Below, piece by piece: positions 51,833 to 59,312 of a DNA stretch of 64,000 bases; positions within the stretch are counted from its first letter, which is position 1; the number at the start of each line of letters is the position of its first letter. Both the position numbers and the translations under genes were made by a program. The stretch spans positions 62,001 to 126,000 of the forward strand of contig JADJBU010000022.1 in NCBI GenBank assembly GCA_016703605.1. Reading direction: 5' to 3'. Below the pieces are notes generated by a model that ran no database searches, was not told the origin of the DNA, and saw only the letters and a program-made list of their open reading frames with translations. The DNA is from Candidatus Villigracilis adiacens (GTDB lineage Bacteria; Chloroflexota; Anaerolineae; Anaerolineales; Villigracilaceae).

Positions 51833-52888
51833 ATGCCCATTCCACAAACCGGACGCGAAATCCGCCTGACGACACTTTCCGCCTGCGCGGGCTGAGCGTC
51901 GAAACTAAGCGCGGATGCGCTGGCGCAGGTTCTGCGCCCTGTCAAAGATATTTTCGACCCCGCCTCTCACCCGAACCTGTTGATCGGTCTTGGATCGCCG
52001 GATGATGCGGCTGTGTGGCGTTTAAGCGACGAGCAAGCCATTGTGATCACAACGGATTTCTTCACGCCGGTGGTGGATACTCCCTACGAGTACGGCGCGA
52101 TTGCCGCCGCCAACAGCCTTTCGGATATTTACGCGATGGGCGGCAAGCCTTTCCTGGCGTTGAATATCGCGGCATTGCCCGACCACCTTCCGCCGGAAAT
52201 TTCGAGCGAGATTTTGCGCGGCGGCGCAGAAAAGGCGCGCGAGGCGGGCGTGGTGATCGCAGGCGGGCATACGGTTAAGGACAGGGAGCCGAAGTATGGG
52301 CTGGTTGCGCTTGGGTTCGTCCACCCGAAGAAGATCATCAGCAAGAACGGGATCGAAGCGGGCGACGCACTGGTATTGACCAAACCCCTCGGGGCAGGCG
52401 TAACGACCACGGCGCTCAAGCAGGAAAAGGCGGATATCGCTCATGTGCAGGAAGCCATCGAATGGATGTCGCGTTTGAACGATAAAGCCGGTCAGTTGGC
52501 TGCCGAATTCGGCGCGCGCGGCGGGACGGATATCACCGGGTTCGGGTTTCTCGGCCATGCCGCAGAGATGGCTGGGGCTTCGGGTGTCTCGCTTAAAATC
52601 GAATTTGCAAAACTGCCCTTCCTGGACGGCGCAAGAGGTTATGCGGAGAAGGGCATCTTCCCCGGCGGCGCATTCGATAACAAGGGATATTTCGAGAAGT
52701 TCACCGAATTATCAAATTTGGACGAGCCTTCGCAAATGCTGTTATTCGATCCGCAGACCAGCGGCGGGTTGTGCTTTGGAGTGGCGCGGGAGAAGCTTTC
52801 GGCGTTGGAGTCTCGCGCGAAGGAATTGGATCAACCCATCTGGGTCGTGGGTGAGGCGCACGAAGGACAGGGCATAAGGGTGCGATAA
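51833..52888 (+). CDS. selD: Selenide, water dikinase containing selenocysteine
   Basis: Makes selenophosphate from selenide and ATP. Uninterrupted reading begins only after 51895, but an ATG at 51833 in the same frame gives a proper SelD N terminus interrupted by a single TGA (51893-51895): REIRLTTLSACAG-Sec-ASKLSADALAQVL. Sec21 aligns with Cys17 of the E. coli active site GCGCK and Lys24 with Lys20. Downstream, GSPDDAAV, TTDFFTPVVD, ANSLSDIYAMGGKP, GGHTVKD, GTDITGFGFLGHA and DPQTSGGL are normal. The 351-residue product (counting Sec) is full length, implying the cell has SelA, SelB and tRNA-Sec. Confidence 0.93.
51893..51938 (+). promoter_or_regulatory. UGA(Sec) codon and bacterial SECIS-like hairpin
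   Basis: TGA at 51893-51895 is followed by a perfect hairpin GGCGCAG/CTGCGCC (51922-51938) with loop GTT. The loop begins 33 nt after the TGA and its first base is G, both within the rules known for bacterial SECIS elements. Confidence 0.8.
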
Positions 52889-52891
52889 GCC

Positions 52892-53041
52892 ATGTTCCGG
52901 ATTGGCGTGCTTGAGTTGGGTCTCGCCTGCGTCCTGATCGCGCTGGCAATCGTGATTCCGCTGATCGTCACCCGGGGGTATGCAAAATTGAACAAGCGGT
53001 TGAAAAAGATCGAAAACAAGGTTGATAAAAGGAAGGGCTGA
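52892..53041 (+). CDS. Small membrane protein, 49 residues
   Basis: Starts MFRIGVLELGLACVL, with one hydrophobic helix (about residues 5-27) followed by a basic amphipathic tail (LNKRLKKIENKVDKRKG) that could form a coiled coil. It begins 3 bp after the selD stop and ends 1 bp before the deaminase start, so it is embedded in an operon. Such short TM-plus-coil proteins often sit next to housekeeping genes; no function known. Confidence 0.7.
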   Translation: MFRIGVLELGLACVLIALAIVIPLIVTRGYAKLNKRLKKIENKVDKRKG

Positions 53042-53042
53042 G

Positions 53043-53684
53043 ATGTGGGATACCCTCTCCACTCCGTGGCAGGCGGCGCTCGAAATGGCATGGGAGGCAT
53101 ATTGTGCAGGCACGATTCCAATCGGGGCGGTGGTCGTTGACGCAAATGGGAAGATCGTCGCGCGCGGCAGGAATCGTATTCATGAAAAAGAAGCGCCGGA
53201 AGGTCAGGTCTGCAATAATGAACTGGCTCACGCCGAGATAAATGCCTTGTTATCTTTGAAACTCCCTTACGATGAAGCAAGACTTGCCGCGCTGTACACA
53301 ACCATGGAACCCTGTCCGCTTTGCATGGGCGCAGTGTATATGTCCGACGTAAAAACGGTGTATTATGCGGCGCGCGATCCCTGGGCGGGCAGTGCAAATC
53401 TGTTGGGAACAACCCCCTACCTAAGCCGTAAGCCGTTCAAAGTTTTTGCGCCCGTCAACACCCTGCTGGAAAATGCGATTGTGGCGCTTCATACTGAATG
53501 GGAACTTTTCAGGCGCGCCGAGAAAATTCTAGCCAGCCGTTTCTTCGACGAGTTCCGAGCCGTCCTGCCGGATGCCGTCGAAAAAGGGATTGAACTCCAT
53601 CACTCAGGGGAGGCACGGACGCAGCAGAAAAGCTGCCGGTCGGCAGGGGAATTTTTCAATTGGCTTGCATATCGTGTACAATAA
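53043..53684 (+). CDS. CMP/dCMP or nucleoside deaminase family protein (TadA/guanine deaminase-like)
   Basis: A 213-residue zinc-dependent deaminase. The zinc site is complete: LAHAEINAL (His and catalytic Glu) and EPCPLCMGA (two Cys). The core is followed by a C-terminal extension of about 70 residues (EFRAVLPDAVEKGIELHHSG) not needed for the fold. Could act on guanine, cytosine or tRNA adenosine; the RNRIHEKE segment is TadA/GuaD-like but tRNA editing cannot be concluded. The ATG at 53043 is chosen since GGAAGGG precedes it. Confidence 0.85.
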   Translation: MWDTLSTPWQAALEMAWEAYCAGTIPIGAVVVDANGKIVARGRNRIHEKEAPEGQVCNNELAHAEINALLSLKLPYDEARLAALYTTMEPCPLCMGAVYMSDVKTVYYAARDPWAGSANLLGTTPYLSRKPFKVFAPVNTLLENAIVALHTEWELFRRAEKILASRFFDEFRAVLPDAVEKGIELHHSGEARTQQKSCRSAGEFFNWLAYRVQ

Positions 53685-53714
53685 GGTTTAGGAATACACA
53701 TTGCAAGAAACATC

Positions 53715-53858
53715 ATGTCCGAAATCCCCATAGACCCAGACCTACATCCCCAAATTCGCTTTAACCAAACGCGCGTATTTGACCCTGCCACCCTTGCAGG
53801 GAACGTTTTGATTCAATTTTTTTCCCGGATAACATCACTTCATGAGTATTGGCGCTGA
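53715..53858 (+). CDS. Possible small protein, 47 residues
   Basis: A short frame starting MSEIPIDPDLHPQIRFNQTR and ending RITSLHEYWR, overlapping the start of the CorC gene by 17 bp. It has TACAAT (53677-53682) upstream but no good ribosome-binding site. It could be a leader peptide or chance; I see no recognisable family. Confidence 0.3.
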   Translation: MSEIPIDPDLHPQIRFNQTRVFDPATLAGNVLIQFFSRITSLHEYWR

Positions 53859-55134
53859 AATTCTTACCATCCTGATATTGATCCTGATCAACGGCATTCT
53901 TGCCATGTCTGAAGCCTCCCTGCTTGCCTCGCGCAAGGCAAGGCTGCAGCAGGCGGCAAACGAAGGCAACAAAACGGCAAAAGCGACCCTCGACCTGTTG
54001 AAAAGCCCCAACATCTTCCTCTCGACGATCCAGATCGGTATTACGTTGATCGGCGTATTGGCGGGCGCGGTCGGCGGCGCATCGATCGCGGAAACGCTCG
54101 GCGCCTCCATGCAAGACCTGCCTTACATTGGCGAGTACAGCGAATCGATCGCGTTGGGATTTGTGGTGATTGTCATCACCATCCTGACCATCTGGCTGGG
54201 CGAACTCGTCCCCAAGCGGCTCGGCATTCACAGCCCGGAACGGATCGCCAGTGTGGTTGCCGGACCGATGATCTTCATCAGCAAGATTTTCTCGCCCCTC
54301 GTCCGGCTGATGAGCGGTGCGACCGAATTTGTGCTGACCCTGCTCGGCATCAAACCGACGAACGAACCGCCCATCACAGAGGAGGAGTTGCAGGTATTGA
54401 TCGACCAGGGCACACAGGCGGGCATCTTCGAAGAATCTGAACAGGACATGGTCGAAGGCGTTTTCAGCCTCGGCGATACGCGAGTCTACTCGGTCATGAC
54501 TCCGCGCACAGAGTTCGTCTGGCTGGATGTGAATGACACCACTGGCGAAATCCTCGAAAAGATCGGCGGATGCACCTATTCTCGCTTTCCCGTCCGCCAG
54601 GATTCGCTCGAAACCATCATCGGCATTGTCAAGTCCCGCGATTTGCTGGTCAATACATTGGCGGCGAAAGAGATCAACCTGAGGGAACTGGTGAAGCCCG
54701 CGCACTTCATTCCTGAAACCATGCTCGTCTCGCGCGCATTGGAAATCCTGAAAAAGAACGACGCGGAGATGCTCCTCGTGGTGGATGAATTCGGCGGCGT
54801 GCAGGGACTACTAACCATCAACGACATCCTCGCGGAGATCGTCGGCGAAATGGAGGGCGACGAGCCGCAAGCCACCCAACGGCAGGACGGTTCCTGGCTG
54901 CTCGACGGAATGCTCGAAGTGGACGAATTCAAGGAAATATTCGACCTCAAAGACCTGCCGCACGAGGACGAATACGAAACCCTGAGCGGATTCATCATGA
55001 CCTCGCTCGGGCGGCTTCCGCAAACCGCAGACCACTTTGAATGGGCAAACCTGCGCTTCGAGGTCATGGACATGGACGGACGCCGCGTGGACAAGGTCCT
55101 GGTCACGACCAAACCCAAACCCGGCGCCGATTAA
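53842..55134 (+). CDS. HlyC/CorC-family ion transporter (CNNM-CBS)
   Basis: A 430-residue membrane protein. The CNNM/DUF21 domain fills residues 1 to about 190 with four helices (LINGILAMSEASLLASRKARL, here a family hallmark, quoted in part as AMSEASLLASRKA). Two CBS domains follow (MTPRTEFVWLDV, YSRFPVRQDSLETIIGIV, DEFGGVQGLLTIND), then a CorC/HlyC domain (DGSWLLDGMLEVDEF). Members export Mg2+ or Co2+ or sense them via CBS-bound ATP. Monocistronic or with the small frame upstream. Confidence 0.93.
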   Translation: MSIGAEILTILILILINGILAMSEASLLASRKARLQQAANEGNKTAKATLDLLKSPNIFLSTIQIGITLIGVLAGAVGGASIAETLGASMQDLPYIGEYSESIALGFVVIVITILTIWLGELVPKRLGIHSPERIASVVAGPMIFISKIFSPLVRLMSGATEFVLTLLGIKPTNEPPITEEELQVLIDQGTQAGIFEESEQDMVEGVFSLGDTRVYSVMTPRTEFVWLDVNDTTGEILEKIGGCTYSRFPVRQDSLETIIGIVKSRDLLVNTLAAKEINLRELVKPAHFIPETMLVSRALEILKKNDAEMLLVVDEFGGVQGLLTINDILAEIVGEMEGDEPQATQRQDGSWLLDGMLEVDEFKEIFDLKDLPHEDEYETLSGFIMTSLGRLPQTADHFEWANLRFEVMDMDGRRVDKVLVTTKPKPGAD

Positions 55135-55182
55135 CGCCGAATCGGCGGTCAATCGGCAAAAATTCACATGATTGTATGATGG

Positions 55183-55188
55183 TATAAT
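55183..55188 (+). promoter_or_regulatory. -10 box, near-leaderless
   Basis: TATAAT, 10 nt before the ATG at 55199; a transcript would have at most a few leader bases. No Shine-Dalgarno sequence. Confidence 0.5.
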
Positions 55189-55198
55189 CTCCGCCCGT

Positions 55199-56362
55199 AT
55201 GACTCAAGAATCATCTCACAGCAAAACAAAAGTCTGCCCCACCTGCGGAACGCGCCTCAGCGAAAACGCGGCGCGCTGTCTCGTCTGCGGGACCGAGTTT
55301 TCCGCGCGGCAGGAACCCAAAGTCGTAAAAAAAGCGGAACGCTCCGTAAAGGCGGCAAGCCTGCCGCAGTTAACCCTCAGCCTTCCCGCCGCAATCGGTT
55401 CGCTGCTGGCTGTGATGGTAATCGCCGCCGGGGTGACTTTCGCCCTCACCCCCAGGGGGCCCCAAACGCCCTCCGCCGAAGACGCGGGGACACCAACCGA
55501 AACCCCAACGGCTTCGCTGACTCCCACCGTCACACTCCCCGCCACCGATACGCCCACCCCCACGCTTCAGCCGCCGTTTGAATACACGGTCTCCGTCACA
55601 GACGGGTCGTGCTCCCAGATCGCATTCAACTTCAATGTTTCAGTTCAAAGCATCATCGTCCTCAACAACCTGGCATCCAGCTGCCCCATCTCCGTCGGGC
55701 AGGTTTTGCTGATTCCATACCCCACGCCAACCGTCCCGCCGCCAGCCACGAACACACCCCTCGCAGCCGAAGCGACCCGCATCTCCTGCGAAACCGTCCA
55801 GATCACCGTGCAGGAAAACGACACCCTCTCGAGCATCGCCGCCAACTACGCCGTGCCGATGAGCGCCATCAAGGAATTCAACGGGCTTACAACCGACAAC
55901 GTCTTCCTCGGGCAGACACTTCTGATTCCGCTCTGCGCCCGCGCCCCAGACCCCAACCAGCCAACCCCCACTGCGACGCTTCCGCCTCCCTACCCCGCCC
56001 CGAACCTGCTCCTGCCTGCGGACGGCGCTGCCTTCACCCTGGCCAACGACGTCGTCACCCTGCAATGGGCATCGGTGGGCATCCTGCGTTCCGGCGAGGC
56101 GTATCAGGTCGTGATCGAAGATGTAACCGCCAGCCAGACCCGCCGCATCACAGATTACGTCACCGACACGAAATACATCGTACCGACCAGTTTCCGCCCG
56201 AAGGATAATGTGGCGCACGTCCTGCGCTGGTGGATTGTCCCCGTCCTGCAATCCGGCGTGGACGATCAGGGACAGCCGATCTGGATCGCCTCCGGCGCGG
56301 CAAGCGACAAACGGGTCTTCACCTGGGTCGGTGTCGCCGTGGAAGGCACGCCAAGCCCGTAA
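55199..56362 (+). CDS. Zinc-ribbon, single-span protein with two LysM domains
   Basis: A 387-residue envelope protein. The cytoplasmic N terminus has a zinc ribbon (CPTCGTR and CLVCGTE). One helix lies at about residues 60-82, then a Thr/Pro-rich linker. Two LysM units follow: YTVSVTDGSCSQIAFNFNVS with NLASSCPISVGQVLLIP, and ITVQENDTLSSIAANYAVP with FLGQTLLIP. The C-terminal 130 residues form a beta-sandwich-like domain (NLLLPADGAAFTLANDVVTL). It probably binds cell-wall glycan outside while the ribbon sits in the cytoplasm. The ATG at 55199 fits the promoter. Confidence 0.87.
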   Translation: MTQESSHSKTKVCPTCGTRLSENAARCLVCGTEFSARQEPKVVKKAERSVKAASLPQLTLSLPAAIGSLLAVMVIAAGVTFALTPRGPQTPSAEDAGTPTETPTASLTPTVTLPATDTPTPTLQPPFEYTVSVTDGSCSQIAFNFNVSVQSIIVLNNLASSCPISVGQVLLIPYPTPTVPPPATNTPLAAEATRISCETVQITVQENDTLSSIAANYAVPMSAIKEFNGLTTDNVFLGQTLLIPLCARAPDPNQPTPTATLPPPYPAPNLLLPADGAAFTLANDVVTLQWASVGILRSGEAYQVVIEDVTASQTRRITDYVTDTKYIVPTSFRPKDNVAHVLRWWIVPVLQSGVDDQGQPIWIASGAASDKRVFTWVGVAVEGTPSP

Positions 56363-56386
56363 AACGCGCAAACCACCCCAATAAAC

Positions 56387-56414
56387 AACTCCCTGTCTTA
56401 CGGCAGGGAGTTTT
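56387..56414 (+). terminator. Terminator after the LysM gene
   Basis: AACTCCCTG/CAGGGAGTT, 9-bp stem followed by TT and an otherwise mixed sequence. It lies 24 bp after the stop. Confidence 0.75.
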
Positions 56415-56462
56415 GCAAATGGAGAGTTTTCGACTCCGGCTAAAGGGAAAAGCAAATACCTC

Positions 56463-56684
56463 ATGGATGAACTAAAGATCGGCGACCGGGTTGAAATCCA
56501 CCTGGATCAAAAATTTGGCGAATTGGCAGGCTGGTACGGCGGGGTTGTAACGCGTATCGAGCCTTATTCCGAACACCGCAGCTTCCATTGGGTGCGGCTC
56601 GACGCGGAAGCTCAAGCCGCCTTGAAGGTAATCGAAATTTCCGTCTTCAACCCAAAACATATCAGGAAAGCCGCGCGATCTTAA
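56463..56684 (+). CDS. Small hypothetical protein, 73 residues
   Basis: Starts MDELKIGDRVEIHLDQKFGE, with WYGGVVTRIEPYSEHRSF and a C-terminal NPKHIRKAARS. It looks like a compact beta barrel of the SH3/KOW-like kind, suggested by the KIGDRVEIHLD and GGVVTRIEPY strands. No family is recognised. It stands alone between the LysM terminator and a convergent lipoprotein gene. Confidence 0.7.
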   Translation: MDELKIGDRVEIHLDQKFGELAGWYGGVVTRIEPYSEHRSFHWVRLDAEAQAALKVIEISVFNPKHIRKAARS

Positions 56685-56702
56685 CACCCGCGCCGCGCGG
56701 GG

Positions 56703-57626
56703 TCATGGGTTGAGAATGACTTCGACCGTATAGACATAAACCAGTTTTCCGAGTTCCGGGTCGCTCAAAGATAGCAGGGGGTTATCCTGCCGAAAGGTCA
56801 GGCGGGCGGGCGTCGGTTCCGTTATGTTGTACGGCAGAACGGTCTCGAAGGGCTGGGCTTCGCTTCCGCTCATGGCAAGGACGCGGGTCGAAACGATCTT
56901 GCCGTCGGGGGTTACCAAATCCACAAAGACCGGTTCATCGTTATAGGGCCAGATGCGCCCCTTGAGGGGAACCTGCCCGGAAAAAAATTCCGTCTTTTCC
57001 TTGAAACCGTCCATGGCAACCCGTTCGTAGATCAGGTTGCCCGGCGGGTTGACCTGCGTTGTCCCAACCGAATACAGCAGCACCGGCATGGTGTTCAACG
57101 CCTGCATCCTGCCAAAATCGTCCTTTGTGCTGATGCGGATATACCCCGCCTCCGAAACAGCGCGGATCTCAAAGTCGAATTCGAAGCGCTGAAAGATGCC
57201 CAGGGGATTCCGCTCCAGCTTTTGGATGAACCGCTGGAGGACGCGCCCGTCTTCGCCGAGAAGGTCCACCTGAATTTTATCGCTCTCGCCAGCCGCGATG
57301 ATGGCATTCATAATGAAAGGCGAGGTCAGGCTGGACATTGGCCCCGGCGACGTAATGCGGATTTGGGAGTAATCTGAAAACCCAGCCGCAAGCGTGGGGG
57401 TTGGGCTTGGAATTTCAAGCGATGGGACCGGCGGCGGAAGCGTCTCGGTGACGGGAACGGTAGTGGGCGTGAGAGCAGCCGAGGTGGCGAATGCCGCCTG
57501 CGCGGTCAGGACAACGGCGGTCGGCAGGTAGTCGGGGGGGAAAGGCGTCGGGGTGGGAGAGGACTGGGGGGCGCAGGCAGAGACAAGTCCAAGAAAAGAG
57601 GCGAGGAGTATCAATCGGAGTTTCAT
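56703..57626 (-). CDS. Lipoprotein with Ser/Thr/Pro linker and Gmad2-like domain
   Basis: A 307-residue lipoprotein: signal peptide with lipobox VSAC (Cys18), a Pro/Thr-rich spacer to about residue 80, then a beta-sandwich resembling Gmad2/immunoglobulin-like spore-germination domains (SQIRITSPGPMSSLTSPFIM, in the form ITSPGPMSSLTSP). The rest includes a second beta domain (GQVPLKGRIWPYNDEPVFVD). Envelope function unknown. It follows the M32 carboxypeptidase gene, with a strong terminator between them. Confidence 0.85.
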   Translation of the reverse strand: MKLRLILLASFLGLVSACAPQSSPTPTPFPPDYLPTAVVLTAQAAFATSAALTPTTVPVTETLPPPVPSLEIPSPTPTLAAGFSDYSQIRITSPGPMSSLTSPFIMNAIIAAGESDKIQVDLLGEDGRVLQRFIQKLERNPLGIFQRFEFDFEIRAVSEAGYIRISTKDDFGRMQALNTMPVLLYSVGTTQVNPPGNLIYERVAMDGFKEKTEFFSGQVPLKGRIWPYNDEPVFVDLVTPDGKIVSTRVLAMSGSEAQPFETVLPYNITEPTPARLTFRQDNPLLSLSDPELGKLVYVYTVEVILNP

Positions 57627-57635
57627 GTCAAAGAG

Positions 57636-57663
57636 AAGAGACGCCCGCGGAGGGGCGTCTCTT
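57636..57663 (-). terminator. Terminator of the M32 carboxypeptidase gene
   Basis: AAGAGACGCC pairs with GGCGTCTCTT, a 10-bp stem; on the minus strand it is followed by CTCTTT. It also lies 10 bp before the ATG of the lipoprotein gene. Confidence 0.8.
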
Positions 57664-57676
57664 GATTCAAATTAAA

Positions 57677-59173
57677 TTACAGCCCGTAAACATCGGAGTA
57701 TTTTTTCGTCAGGTAGCGGACGTAGGCGGCGGAGTCGATGCCCTGTCCGGTTATTTTGCGGACAAGGTCAGCCGGGTCGTACTTGTGCCCGTACTGGTGG
57801 ATGTTGACCCTGAGCCATTCGCGCAGTTCGGCGAACTGCCCCTTGCGGATCTGCTCTTCAAGGTTCTTTATTTCCTTGTTGATCTTCTCCCACAACTGAG
57901 CCGAGACGATGTTGCCGAGCGCATAGGTGGAGAAGTACCCGACCGCGCCATAGGACCAGTGAATATCCTGCAAGACGCCCTGCGCGTCGTTCGGCGGGGT
58001 GATGCCGAGATAATCGCGCATTTTTGCGTTCCAGATCCCGGGCAGGTCCCTGACCTGGATGCTGCCATCCACCATGCCGATCTCGATCTCGAGCCTTAAC
58101 ATGATGTGCAGGTTATAGGTGGCTTCGTCGGCATTGACGCGGATGAGGGATGGTTCGACGCGGTTGACAGCCTTGTAGAAGGTCTTGACGTTGACGCCCT
58201 CCAATTGGGAGGGGAAGGTCTTTTTGAGTTGCGGGTAGAAGTGTTCCCAGAAAGGCAGCGAACGACCGACGAGGTTTTCCCACATGCGCGATTGCGATTC
58301 GTGAACGGCGAGCGAGGTTCCGCCCGCAAGCGGGGTGCGCTCGTAGGCGGGGTTGCCGCCCAGTTCGTACAGGGCGTGTCCGCATTCGTGCATGGCGCTG
58401 AACAATGTGGCGAGCGGCGCGTTCTTTTCGAAGCGGTTGGTAATGCGCACGTCGTTCATGCTGAAGGTGGTTTCAAAGGGATGCGGGGCTTTGTCCTGCC
58501 TGCCGCGTTTGAAATCATAGCCGAATTTGGTGATGATATTCTCGCTGAAATTCCAGACCTTCTTTTCGTTGAAGGATTTGTTCAAAAACCGGCTCTTGAC
58601 CTGTTTCGCTTCGCTGATGGCTTTGATCAACGCAACCTGTTTGGGACGCAGGCTGCCGAAGATCTCCAGCACGTCGGCGGTGGGCAAACCCGGCTCGAAA
58701 TCATCGAGAAGCACATCGTAGGGGTGGGCGGCGGGGGGAAAGAACGAAACGTATTTCTTTACAAGTTCGACATGCTTTTCGAGATGCGGGCGAAAGATGG
58801 AGAAATCGGATTTCTGTTTTGCCTCGACCCATGCCTCCACGCCCTTGGTCGCGGCGACCGCCTGCTCGGCGACAAATTCCGGCGGGACGCGCTTCGCCTT
58901 ATCGTAGGTGCGCGCCGTCACGCGGATCATTGCGCCTTCGTCGGTCTGCGGATCTGGGAATTCCTTTTTCAGGTCTTCGATCAGGATTCCAACCTCGTCG
59001 GCGGTGAATTTCTCCTGGGCGATCTTTCCCAGGGTGGCAAGTTGCAATCCGCGCGCCTCCGCCCCGCCCGGCGGCATGTTAACCTGCTGGTCCCAGCCCA
59101 GAACGCTGGAGGCGCGGTTCAGGTCGGATACTTCGCCGAGTATCTCTTTCAGTCGATTAAGTTTTTCAGACAT
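57677..59173 (-). CDS. Carboxypeptidase, M32 (Taq) family
   Basis: A 498-residue cytoplasmic metallocarboxypeptidase. The zinc site is MHECGHALYELG (HExxH), with the third ligand in AVHESQSRMWEN. The N-terminal DLNRASSVLGWDQQVNMPP and the C-terminal HWSYGAVGYFSTYALGN and DPADLVRKITGQG are family signatures. Start at the ATG 59173 because GGAGTGGAA precedes it and the family begins there. Monocistronic with a hairpin on each side. Confidence 0.96.
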   Translation of the reverse strand: MSEKLNRLKEILGEVSDLNRASSVLGWDQQVNMPPGGAEARGLQLATLGKIAQEKFTADEVGILIEDLKKEFPDPQTDEGAMIRVTARTYDKAKRVPPEFVAEQAVAATKGVEAWVEAKQKSDFSIFRPHLEKHVELVKKYVSFFPPAAHPYDVLLDDFEPGLPTADVLEIFGSLRPKQVALIKAISEAKQVKSRFLNKSFNEKKVWNFSENIITKFGYDFKRGRQDKAPHPFETTFSMNDVRITNRFEKNAPLATLFSAMHECGHALYELGGNPAYERTPLAGGTSLAVHESQSRMWENLVGRSLPFWEHFYPQLKKTFPSQLEGVNVKTFYKAVNRVEPSLIRVNADEATYNLHIMLRLEIEIGMVDGSIQVRDLPGIWNAKMRDYLGITPPNDAQGVLQDIHWSYGAVGYFSTYALGNIVSAQLWEKINKEIKNLEEQIRKGQFAELREWLRVNIHQYGHKYDPADLVRKITGQGIDSAAYVRYLTKKYSDVYGL

Positions 59174-59256
59174 TTCCACTCCAATCTTGTTTGGCGGTTC
59201 GGTCCGTTCCAGCAAGGACAGGCGGCTGGATGAGGCGCATGGTCAAATACAGAAGA

Positions 59257-59297
59257 GGACGGCATCCCGGGCCAACAAGCCTTGCGGGATGCCGTCC
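59257..59297 (-). terminator. Terminator of the S41 protease gene
   Basis: GGACGGCATCCCG/CGGGATGCCGTCC, a perfect 13-bp stem 16 bp after the S41 stop; on the minus strand TCTTCTG follows. Confidence 0.88.
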
Positions 59298-59312
59298 GAA
59301 TTTCAGCGGAGG

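Noticed and set aside
51980..52888. SelD starting at the ATG at 51980
   Set aside because: This would drop the catalytic Sec/Lys segment; the upstream ATG with an in-frame UGA gives the proper N terminus.
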